64,000 bases of DNA from Nonomuraea indica (GTDB taxonomy: Bacteria; Actinomycetota; Actinomycetes; Streptosporangiales; Streptosporangiaceae): NCBI RefSeq assembly GCF_002850745.1, contig NZ_KZ559477.1, positions 169,393 to 233,392 of the forward strand. The letters are read 5' to 3'. The notes below the pieces were generated by a model, which was not told where the DNA came from, made no database searches, and worked only from the letters and a program-made list of their open reading frames with translations. Shown piece by piece: positions 40,666 to 48,301 of the stretch. Each line of letters starts with the position of its first letter. Within the stretch, counting starts at the first letter, position 1. The position numbers and the translations under genes were made by a program.

Positions 40666-43181
40666 GTCTCCTGGGTCGAGCGGAAGAGATGGTCCCCCGA
40701 GGGCACGTGATGGGTCTGGCCGTCAGGCAGGTGAACGGTGGCGGTGGCGCCGGGCGGGACGGTCACGGCGAGGTCGAAGGCGCCGCCGGCGCGCTTCCAC
40801 GACACCGCGATCCGGCCGCGCACCGACTCGTAGGAGGCCCGGGCCCAGGTCAGGTCGCCGGGCAGTGGACGGATCACCAGCTCGCGCCAGGCCACCGAAT
40901 CGGGTGCCTGGCCGATGCCGGCCACGCCGCCGTACAGCCAGGCGCCGATCGAGCCGAACGCGTAGTGGTTGAAGGAGTTCATGGACGGCGCGCCCGCGCC
41001 GTCCCAGCGTTCCCAGACCGTGGTGGCGCCGTTGCGCACCTGGTGGAGCCACGACGGGGGGTCGGTGCGGCGCAGCAGCGCGTGCGCCAGGTCGGCTCGG
41101 CCGTGCTCGGACAGCACCGGGCAGAGCAGGCCGACGCCGAGGAAGCCGGTCTGCGGGCCGTGCCGCTCGACCAGTTCGGCCAGCCGCCGCGCGGCCGGGG
41201 CGGTCTGCTCCGGCGGCAGCAGGCCGAAGGCGAGGGCCAGCAGGTAGCCGGTCTGGGTGTCGCCCACCAGCCGGCCCGGCGCTCGTAAGAACGTTTTAAT
41301 GAAGGCCGTGCCGATGTCCTCCGCCAGCCGGCGAAGGCGCTCGGCGTCGGCGGTGCGGCCGTGCACGGCGGCGGCCCGGGCGGTCAGGTCGGCGCTGCGG
41401 TGGAAGAAGGCCGTGGCCAGCAGCTCGCGCGGGGTGGCCGGGCCGGGCGCCAGCCAGTCGGCGTAGTGCGGGCCGGTCCTCGCGCGCCAGATCAAGTCGG
41501 GGTTGTGGCGGTGCACGAGGTCCACCCACGCGGCCATCGAGTCCACGTCGAGGAAGGCGGGATCGCCGTACACCTGGTACAGGTGCCAGGGGACGAGCAC
41601 GCCCGCGTCCGCCCAGCCGGGCGCGCCCTCCTCGGCGACGCCGCTGAGCCGGGGAGCCACGTTGGGGAAGCCGCCGTCGGGGGTCTGCGCGTCGCGCACG
41701 TCGCGCAGCCACTTGGCGAAGAACGCGGCGACGTCGGCGTTGAAGCAGGCCGTCGGCAGGAACACCTGCGCGTCGGCCATCCAGCCCAGCCGCTCGTCAC
41801 GCTGCGGGCAGTCGGTCGGCACGCTGACGAAGTTGCCGCGCTGGCCCCACTCGATGTTCCGCCACAGCCGGTTGATCTCCGGGTCGGAGCACTCGAACGC
41901 GCCGGTCCACGACATGTCGCTGTGCAGCACGACGGCCGACACCTCGACCGGCTCCGCCGTCCCGCTGATCTCGGCGTAGCGGAAGCCGTGGTAGGTGAAG
42001 CCGGGCTCGAACACCGTGGCGGGACCCGCGCTGACGAGCACGTCGGTCGCGTCGGCCGTGCGCAGGTTGGCGGTGTCGAGCCGCCCGGCGCCGTCCAGTG
42101 TCTCGGCGTGCCTGATGGTCACCGTCGTCCCGGGCTCCGCCTCCGGCATGGTCAGGCGGAGCCGGCCCGCCAGGTTCTGCCCGAAGTCGACGAGGTGCGT
42201 GGCGGGGCCGAGCCGGGTGACGGCGACCGGGGCGATCCGGCGCATCCGCCTGACCGGCTCGTCCGGCGCGGGCGCCAGGACCGTGTGGTCGTGGCCCGTC
42301 ACGACGACCGGCCGCCAGGCGGAGTCGTCGAAGCCGGGCCGGTCCCAGCCGGGCGTGGCCGCGCGCAGGTCGTGGCACTCGCCCTTGAGCAGGTCGGCGT
42401 AGCGGACGTGGCCGGGGGCCACGCGCCAGGTGGCGTCGGTGCCGACCACCTCCGCCGAGCCGTCGGCGTAGGTCAGGTGCAGTTCGGCGATGAGCTCGGG
42501 GAAGCGGCCGTAGTGGTAGCCGGGCCGGCGCGGGTCGAATCCCACGTAGCCGCTCCACCAGCCGTCGGCGAGCGTGACGCCGAGGACGTTCTCCCCCTCG
42601 GTGATCCACCGCGTCACGTCCAGGGTCTGGTACTGGATGCGCTTGCGGTAGTCGGTCCACCCGGGGGTGAGCAGCCCGTCGCCCGCCCGGTGACCGTTGA
42701 CGGCGGCCTCGTAGAGCCCCTTGGCGCTGATGTGCAGCCGGGCGGCGGTCACGGGGGAGCGGGTGTGGAAGGCGCGGCGGAGCTGGGGGCAGGGCAGCAG
42801 GCCGTGGTCGGGCAGCGCCAGCTCGCCCTCGGTGGGCGGGTCGACGTGCTCCACGGCGTCGGGGTCGGCCGCGATCCAGGCCGCCGACCAGGCGTCGAGC
42901 CCGGTCTCGAACCACGAGCGGGCGGTGCCGGGCACGCCGTCGCGGCCCCACAGCGTCACCTGCCAGTCGTAGCGGGTGCCGGGACGCAGCGGCGGCCCGT
43001 CGTACCGGGTGCCGACCGCGGCCGGGTCCGTCACGCGGCCGCTGGACCAGACGCCGTCCACCTCCACCTGGAAGGAGACCGGGTCGGCTCCGCGCAGCCG
43101 CCAGGACAGCAGAGGGAAACCGGACACGCCCAGCGGGGTCGTGCGATGGTCGCACCGCAGACCGTAGGGCAGCGCACTCAA
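40662..43181 (-). CDS. GH78 alpha-L-rhamnosidase
   Basis: About 839 residues with the family landmarks: beta-sandwich N-terminus (LYEAAVNGHRAGDGLLTPGWTDYRKRIQYQTLDVT), PTDCPQRDERLGWMADAQVF at the catalytic (alpha/alpha)6 barrel entry, and GATTVWERWDG, which carries the base Glu. It releases L-rhamnose from glycosides. The start chosen is TTG 43181, which has a GGAGG RBS 6 nt before it; the longer GTG frame from 43217 has no RBS and would run into the TTGTTA repeats. First gene of the operon GH78, SBP, permeases, GH106. Confidence 0.93.
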   Translation of the reverse strand: MSALPYGLRCDHRTTPLGVSGFPLLSWRLRGADPVSFQVEVDGVWSSGRVTDPAAVGTRYDGPPLRPGTRYDWQVTLWGRDGVPGTARSWFETGLDAWSAAWIAADPDAVEHVDPPTEGELALPDHGLLPCPQLRRAFHTRSPVTAARLHISAKGLYEAAVNGHRAGDGLLTPGWTDYRKRIQYQTLDVTRWITEGENVLGVTLADGWWSGYVGFDPRRPGYHYGRFPELIAELHLTYADGSAEVVGTDATWRVAPGHVRYADLLKGECHDLRAATPGWDRPGFDDSAWRPVVVTGHDHTVLAPAPDEPVRRMRRIAPVAVTRLGPATHLVDFGQNLAGRLRLTMPEAEPGTTVTIRHAETLDGAGRLDTANLRTADATDVLVSAGPATVFEPGFTYHGFRYAEISGTAEPVEVSAVVLHSDMSWTGAFECSDPEINRLWRNIEWGQRGNFVSVPTDCPQRDERLGWMADAQVFLPTACFNADVAAFFAKWLRDVRDAQTPDGGFPNVAPRLSGVAEEGAPGWADAGVLVPWHLYQVYGDPAFLDVDSMAAWVDLVHRHNPDLIWRARTGPHYADWLAPGPATPRELLATAFFHRSADLTARAAAVHGRTADAERLRRLAEDIGTAFIKTFLRAPGRLVGDTQTGYLLALAFGLLPPEQTAPAARRLAELVERHGPQTGFLGVGLLCPVLSEHGRADLAHALLRRTDPPSWLHQVRNGATTVWERWDGAGAPSMNSFNHYAFGSIGAWLYGGVAGIGQAPDSVAWRELVIRPLPGDLTWARASYESVRGRIAVSWKRAGGAFDLAVTVPPGATATVHLPDGQTHHVPSGDHLFRSTQET

Positions 43182-43204
43182 GGCCCACCTCCGACCGTCA
43201 GGGA

Positions 43205-43236
43205 TTGTTATCTTCACTAAGGCTTTGTTAAAAAGC
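43205..43236. promoter_or_regulatory. Candidate DeoR operator upstream of the rhamnoside operon
   Basis: Palindrome GCTTT-GTTAA-AAAGC at 43222-43236, plus a second TTGTTA 20 bp away at 43205-43210. Related elements (GTTAAAAAG, CTCTT-GTT-AAGAG) are found at 44119-44143 upstream of the PhoD gene. Confidence 0.55.
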
Positions 43237-43317
43237 CGGGTTTCAGGGAGGGTACGAGTCGCCCGAGAGGGGTGTCAAGGTTATGATTCGCGACCGTCCG
43301 GGCGAGATAGGGGCTCA

Positions 43318-44103
43318 GTGAACACGCGGCAGCACACGTCGAACAGGACGGCCCGGCGGCACGGCATGGCCGAGCACATCGTGCGGCAGGGCTCGGCCTC
43401 GGTCACCGACCTGGCTGAGATCTTCTCAGTCAGCGTGATGACCGTCCACCGGGATCTCGACGAGCTGGAACGTCAGGGCATGGTGCGCAAGGTCCGCGGC
43501 GGCGCCACCGCCCAGGCCTCCAACGTCTTCGAGAGCAACATCGCCTACCGGCTCAAGGCGCACACGGCCGAGAAGGACGCGATCGGCCGGCTGGTCGCGG
43601 AGCTCATCGAGCTGGGCGGCTCCGTCATGCTCGACGACTCCACCACGGCGCTCGCCGTCGCCCGCCACCTGAGGGAGTCGGCGCCGCTGACGGTGCTGAC
43701 CAACTTCCTGGAGATCATCAGGCTGCTGGTGGACAGCCCCGACATCCGGCTTATCGCGCTCGGGGGCGAATATCACAGCACGCATGACTCGTTCCTCGGC
43801 CTCGGCTGCGTGGACGCGGTGGAGGCGGTGAGCGCCGACGCGGTCGTGGTGTCCACCTCGGCCGTCTCCGAGCGGTACGCCTTCCACCAGGAGCAGGAGA
43901 TCGTGCTGGTCAAACGGGCGATGCTGCGGTCGGGCAGGCGTCGCATCCTGGCCGTCGACCACTCCAAACTCGCCCGGGTCGCGCTGCACCGGGTGGCGCC
44001 GCTCGACGAGTTCGACGACATCGTGGTCGACTCCCGCGCCCCCGCCGAGACGCTGCAGCGGCTGCGCGACCACCACGGCAACGTCCGGGTGGCCCAGATG
44101 TAA
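43318..44103 (+). CDS. DeoR-family transcriptional repressor
   Basis: About 261 residues from GTG 43318. The N-terminal helix-turn-helix is EHIVRQGSASVTDLAEIFSVSVMTVHRDLDELERQGMVRKVRGGA, and the C-terminal sugar-phosphate sensor domain resembles isomerases (LLVDSPDIRLIALGGEYHSTHDSFLG, FHQEQEIVLVKRAML). It is divergent from the GH78 operon and probably represses it until a rhamnose-derived phosphate binds. Related palindromes occur on both sides of the gene, so it likely also controls the PhoD unit. A start at ATG 43366 is less likely because it would cut into the HTH region. Confidence 0.9.
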   Translation: MNTRQHTSNRTARRHGMAEHIVRQGSASVTDLAEIFSVSVMTVHRDLDELERQGMVRKVRGGATAQASNVFESNIAYRLKAHTAEKDAIGRLVAELIELGGSVMLDDSTTALAVARHLRESAPLTVLTNFLEIIRLLVDSPDIRLIALGGEYHSTHDSFLGLGCVDAVEAVSADAVVVSTSAVSERYAFHQEQEIVLVKRAMLRSGRRRILAVDHSKLARVALHRVAPLDEFDDIVVDSRAPAETLQRLRDHHGNVRVAQM

Positions 44104-44118
44104 CGCCGGATGGGTGTC

Positions 44119-44143
44119 TTTTTAACGCAACTCTTGTTAAGAG
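44119..44143. promoter_or_regulatory. Candidate DeoR operator upstream of the PhoD-like gene
   Basis: Palindrome CTCTT-GTT-AAGAG at 44131-44143, next to a GTTAAAAAG motif on the minus strand (44119-44127) identical to part of the site at 43222-43236. A further TGTTACAAAG at 44154 may be a degenerate half-site. Confidence 0.5.
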
Positions 44144-44199
44144 CTCGGCTGCCTGTTACAAAGTGGGGACCCCCACCCCCTCGCAGCCAAGGAACCGCC

Positions 44200-45768
44200 A
44201 TGCACGGTGCCTCCCGCCGCTCCTTACTCCGTTTCGGTGGCGCGGCGATCGCCCTGGCCTTCACCACCAACCTCGCCGATCCGTGGACGGCCCGCGCCTC
44301 GATCAGGGGCGACTACCCCTTCCAGCTCGGCGTCGCCTCCGGTGACCCGCTGCCCGACCGGGTGATCCTCTGGACGCGCCTGGCCGTCCGGCCGCTGGAG
44401 CCGCTCGGCGGCCTGCCGTACAACAAGATCAAGGTTGACTGGGAGATCGCCGAGGACGAGGCGTTCACCCGCCGCGCCGGCCACGGCTCCGCCTGGGCCC
44501 GCCCCGAGTACGGGCACGCCGTGCACGTGGACGCCACGGGGCTGCGGCCCGGCCGGGAGTACTTCTACCGGTTCCGCGCCGGCACCGAGATCAGCCCCGT
44601 CGGCAGGACCAAGACCGCCCCGGCCCCCGGCAGCAGCCCTGACGCGCTGCGGCTGGCCTTCGCCTCCTGCGCGCTGTGGCAGGACGGCTTCTACACCGCC
44701 TACCGGCACCTGGCCGACGAGAACCCCGACGTCGTCCTCCACCTCGGCGACTACGTCTACGAGTACGGCATCCTGCCCACCGGCGGAGCGCGCCGCACCG
44801 CCGTTCCCGAGCAGTTCCGGGTGCAGTGCGACACCCTCGACCGCTTCCGCGTCCAGTACGGCCTCTACAAGAGCGACCCCGACCTGCAGGCCGCCCACCA
44901 GCGGGCGCCGTGGATCGTCACATGGGACGACCACGAGGTGCTCGACAACTGGGCGGGCCGCCACGGCCCGGGCGGCGAGGTGACCGAACAGGACTACCTG
45001 GTCATCCGCGCCAACGCCTTCCGCGCCTACTGGGAGAACCTGCCGCTGCGGGTGCCCGCCGTGACCGGGCCCGACGCCCGGCTGCACCGCCGCTTCACCT
45101 TCGGCGACCTCGCCGAGATCAACGTGCTCGACACCCGCCAGTACCGCGACGACCAGGTCTGCGGCGACGGCCAGCAGACCGGCTGTGCCGAACGGCTCGA
45201 CCCGGCCCGGCAGATGCTCGGCGCCGAGCAGGAGAAGTGGCTGCTCGACGGCCTCGGAGCGTCCCGCGCCCGGTGGAACGTGCTCGCCCAGCAGATCGCC
45301 ATGATGCAGCTCGACTTCGACCCCGGGCCCGCCCAGCGGCTCAGCATGGACCTCTGGGACGGCTACAAGGCCGCCAAGGACCGCGTGCTCCAGGGCATGC
45401 TCGACCGCCAGGTGCGCAACCCCGTGGTGCTCACCGGCGACATCCACTACAACCTGGCGGGCGAGCTCAAGGCCGACTTCGACGACCCGGCCTCACGCAC
45501 GGTCGGCGTGGAGTTCGTCGGCACCTCGATCAGCAGCGGCGGCAACGGCAACGCCGGCACGGGACTGCCGCCGGGCGGCAGCGACCCGGTCAACCCGCAC
45601 CTCAGGTTCTCCAGCTACCAGCGCGGCTACGTGTCCTGCGAGGTCACCCGGGACCAGTGGCGGACCGACTACAAGGTCATCCCCTACGTGGACCGGCCGG
45701 GCGCCCCGGTCTCCACCCGGGCCAGCCTGGTGACGCTCGACGGCGCCCCCGGCCTGCAGGCACTCTGA
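44200..45768 (+). CDS. PhoD-like alkaline phosphatase/phosphodiesterase, Tat-exported
   Basis: 522 residues. The Tat leader has SRRSLLRFGGAAIALAF. The PhoD core shows FQLGVASGDPLPDRVILWTRL, the metal residues in LRLAFASCALWQDGFYTAY, LHLGDYVYEYG, WDDHEVLDNWAG, and the later GDIHYN. Such enzymes are secreted, Ca/Fe-dependent, and cleave phosphomono- or diesters such as teichoic acid. It is unusual beside rhamnosidases; the upstream DeoR-type palindromes suggest shared control. Start ATG 44200 has an AAGGAA RBS. Followed 15 nt later by the F5/8C protein. Confidence 0.93.
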   Translation: MHGASRRSLLRFGGAAIALAFTTNLADPWTARASIRGDYPFQLGVASGDPLPDRVILWTRLAVRPLEPLGGLPYNKIKVDWEIAEDEAFTRRAGHGSAWARPEYGHAVHVDATGLRPGREYFYRFRAGTEISPVGRTKTAPAPGSSPDALRLAFASCALWQDGFYTAYRHLADENPDVVLHLGDYVYEYGILPTGGARRTAVPEQFRVQCDTLDRFRVQYGLYKSDPDLQAAHQRAPWIVTWDDHEVLDNWAGRHGPGGEVTEQDYLVIRANAFRAYWENLPLRVPAVTGPDARLHRRFTFGDLAEINVLDTRQYRDDQVCGDGQQTGCAERLDPARQMLGAEQEKWLLDGLGASRARWNVLAQQIAMMQLDFDPGPAQRLSMDLWDGYKAAKDRVLQGMLDRQVRNPVVLTGDIHYNLAGELKADFDDPASRTVGVEFVGTSISSGGNGNAGTGLPPGGSDPVNPHLRFSSYQRGYVSCEVTRDQWRTDYKVIPYVDRPGAPVSTRASLVTLDGAPGLQAL

Positions 45769-45783
45769 GAGGAAGGAACGATC

Positions 45784-46692
45784 ATGCGTCACCTCGCCGC
45801 CGCGCTCGCCGTCGCCGCCGTCACCGTCCTGGCCGGTCCCGCCGCGGGCGCCGCCGCCACCGGGAACGAGCCCCCGGCCCCCACCACGAAGCCCTCCTCC
45901 GGGTCCACCACCCCCGGCCCCGGCTCCAAGGGCGTGACCCCGATCGCCGGCACGGACCGGCTGGTCGCCCCGCTCGGCGTGGACCCCGCCTGCCCCGCCC
46001 GGATGGAGATCGGCATGCGCGGCGAGACCGGCAGGGCCCGCTTCGCCGACCTGTTCGTGGACGTCGACCCGCCCCTGGGCGTGTCCCGCTCGATGCTGTC
46101 CAGCTACCTGCCGCCCGGTCACGACGTGGGCGCGAAGCTGCTCGTCGCCGTCCCCCCGGACACCCCCGAAGGCACGTACGACCTGCGCCTGCGCGCCTCC
46201 CGCCGGACACTCACCGTGCCCGTCGAGGTGGTCGCCCTCGACCGGCTCGACAACGGCGGCAACCACGCGCTGCGGCGGCCGGTCACCGCCTCCTCCCAGC
46301 ACACCAACGCCAACTACCCGCCCTGCAGCGTCGTCGACGGAGACCCGGGCTCCAACAGCTGGGCCGGTGGCAACGGCTGGAACGACGCCACCGCCAGGGC
46401 CTGGCCGGACACCCTTGCCATCGACCTGGGCGGGCCGAAGCAGGTCTCCCGCGTGGACCTGTACACCCTCGACACCGAGCGCTACCCGGCGTCGAGGGTG
46501 GGGCTGCGCGACTGGGACGTCCAGACCGGCCTGGCCGGCCAGTGGCGGACGGTGGCGCAGGTGCGCGGCAACACCGCCGGCAGCGTCCGGTCCGACTTCC
46601 CGGCCGTCAGCGCCGACGCCGTCCGCATCGTCGCGCTGGCCTCGAACGGCGCCAACGACTACACGCGCGTCATCGAGGTCGAGGTGCGCTGA
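45784..46692 (+). CDS. Secreted F5/8 type C (discoidin-like) domain protein
   Basis: 302 residues with a Sec signal peptide (MRHLAAALAVAAVTVLAGPAAGAAA), a Pro/Thr/Ser linker to about residue 50, an Ig-like or NEW3-like beta-domain (FADLFVDVDPPLGVSR, GTYDLRLRAS) and a C-terminal discoidin domain (residues about 160-302; VTASSQHTNANYPPCSVVDGD, AIDLGGPKQVSRVDLYTLD, VRIVALASNGANDYTRVIEVEV). Probably binds polysaccharide outside the cell. In operon with the PhoD-like gene, with a GAGGAAGGAA RBS. Confidence 0.88.
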   Translation: MRHLAAALAVAAVTVLAGPAAGAAATGNEPPAPTTKPSSGSTTPGPGSKGVTPIAGTDRLVAPLGVDPACPARMEIGMRGETGRARFADLFVDVDPPLGVSRSMLSSYLPPGHDVGAKLLVAVPPDTPEGTYDLRLRASRRTLTVPVEVVALDRLDNGGNHALRRPVTASSQHTNANYPPCSVVDGDPGSNSWAGGNGWNDATARAWPDTLAIDLGGPKQVSRVDLYTLDTERYPASRVGLRDWDVQTGLAGQWRTVAQVRGNTAGSVRSDFPAVSADAVRIVALASNGANDYTRVIEVEVR

Positions 46693-46697
46693 CAGCC

Positions 46698-46740
46698 GGG
46701 ATCACAGAAAGGGTCCCGATAGGGATCACAGTCGGGATCA
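46698..46740 (+). repeat. Short GGGATCA direct repeats at the isomerase start
   Basis: GGGATCA occurs at 46698, 46722 and 46734, that is at multiples of 12 bp, the last overlapping the start codon region. A trace of slippage or of a repeated regulatory half-site. Confidence 0.4.
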
Positions 46741-48182
46741 TGAAAGGGATCTTCGTGAGCACATACCCCCGCGTCACCCCGAGACGCACCAAGGTCGGCC
46801 TGGTCGCCGGCGGGCTCGGCGCCTACTGGCCCCAGTTCCCCGATCTGCTGCCCCAGCTGCGGCGCTCGTCCGCCCGGGTGGCCGAACGGATGCGGGAGCT
46901 GGACTGCGAGGTGGTCGACGTCGGCTTCATCTCCGACGCCCAGGAGGGCGCCGCGGCGGCCGAACGGCTGCGCGAGGCGGGCTGCGACCTCATCGTCGGC
47001 TTCCTCACCACCTACATGACCGCCACCATGCTGGTGCCCGTGGCGCAGCGCAGCGGCGCGCCGGTGCTGCTCATCAACCTGCAGCCCACCGAGTCGATGG
47101 AGCACGCCACCTTCGACACCGGGCAGTGGCTCGCCTACTGCGGCGCCTGCCCGCTGCCGGAGATGGCCAACGCCTTCATGCGCTGCGGCATCCCGTTCCG
47201 GTCCGTCTCCGGCTACCTGGAGGACGAGCGGGCGTGGCAGAAGATCTCCCGGTGGGTGCGGGCGGCGGGTGTCCGGGCCGCGCTCCGGCACGGGCGGCAC
47301 GGCCTCATGGGCCACCTCTACCCGGGCATGCTCGACGTGGCCACGGACCTCACGCTGGTCAGCGCCAATCTCGGCGGGCACGTCGAGGTGCTGGAGTTCG
47401 ACGACCTGCGCGTACGGGTGGAGAAGGTGACCGACGCCGAGGCCGAGGAGCGCACGCGGGTCGCCCGCGACGTCTTCGAGCTGGCCGACTCGGTCAACGA
47501 GGAGGACCTGTCCTGGGCCGCCCGCGTCTCGGTCGGGCTGGATCGGCTGGTGGCCGACTTCGAGCTGGACAGCCTGGCCTACTACCACCGGGGGCTCGAC
47601 GGAGAGATCCACGAGCGGCTCGGCGCCGGCATGATCCTCGGCGCGTCCCTGCTCACCGCCCGGGGCGTGCCGGCCGCCGGCGAGTACGAGCTGCGCACCT
47701 CACTGGCCATGCTGATCATGGACCGGCTGGGCGGCGGCGGCTCGTTCACCGAGCTGCAGGCGCTCGACTTCGCCCGGGGTCATGTGGAGATGGGCCATGA
47801 CGGTCCGGCCCACCTGGCGATCAGCTCGCGCCGCCCGCTGCTGCGCGGCCTCGGCGTCTACCACGGCAAGCGCGGCTGGGGCGTGTCGGTCGAGTTCGAC
47901 GTCACCCAGGGGCCCGTCACCGCGTTCGGCCTGCGTCAGGCCCGCGACGGGCGCTTCGGGTTCGTCGTCTCGGAGGGCGAGGTCGTGTCCGGCCCGCTGC
48001 TGCAGATCGGCAACACCACCTCCCGGGTGGACTTCGGCTGCGACCCGGGGGAGTGGACCGACGCCTGGAGCGCCAGCGGGATCTCCCACCACTGGGCCCT
48101 CGGCACCGGTCACCGGGCGGCCGACCTGCGGGCCGTGGCGGACTTGCTCGACGTGGACTTCGTGCCCGTCCAGCCCGCCTGA
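46740..48182 (+). CDS. L-fucose/L-arabinose isomerase-family protein
   Basis: 480 residues. The N-terminal Rossmann-like half has KVGLVAGGLGAYWPQFPDLL and CDLIVGFLTTYMTATMLVPVAQRSGAPVLLINLQP; the C-terminal half keeps conserved acids and His as in GHLYPGMLDVATDLT, ELQALDFARGHVEMGHDGPAHLAIS and GISHHWALGTGH, the presumed Mn-binding and sugar-binding regions. In this locus it may isomerise L-rhamnose or a related sugar after hydrolysis (inference from context). ATG 46740 is used; GTG 46755 with an AAAGGGA RBS is an equal alternative. Confidence 0.82.
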   Translation: MKGIFVSTYPRVTPRRTKVGLVAGGLGAYWPQFPDLLPQLRRSSARVAERMRELDCEVVDVGFISDAQEGAAAAERLREAGCDLIVGFLTTYMTATMLVPVAQRSGAPVLLINLQPTESMEHATFDTGQWLAYCGACPLPEMANAFMRCGIPFRSVSGYLEDERAWQKISRWVRAAGVRAALRHGRHGLMGHLYPGMLDVATDLTLVSANLGGHVEVLEFDDLRVRVEKVTDAEAEERTRVARDVFELADSVNEEDLSWAARVSVGLDRLVADFELDSLAYYHRGLDGEIHERLGAGMILGASLLTARGVPAAGEYELRTSLAMLIMDRLGGGGSFTELQALDFARGHVEMGHDGPAHLAISSRRPLLRGLGVYHGKRGWGVSVEFDVTQGPVTAFGLRQARDGRFGFVVSEGEVVSGPLLQIGNTTSRVDFGCDPGEWTDAWSASGISHHWALGTGHRAADLRAVADLLDVDFVPVQPA

Positions 48183-48301
48183 CACCCGTACGGGCCCGGC
48201 CCCGCCACCCGGCCCCGCCACCCGGCCTCCGCACCCGCCTACGGGTCCCGGCCCGGCTTCCCCCGGCCCGGCCTACGAGCCCGGCCGGGCCGCCGGGCCG
48301 G
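48183..48301. other. GC-rich intergenic region between convergent genes
   Basis: Repeats of GGCCCCGCCACCC and CGGCCC with overlapping self-complementary stretches (for example CCCGGCCGGG). It could serve as a shared rho-independent-like end for both genes, but has no T-run. Confidence 0.35.

Noticed and set aside
43182..43217. GTG 43217 as start of the GH78 gene
   Set aside because: No RBS and overlaps the proposed operator repeats; TTG 43181 has a GGAGG at proper distance.
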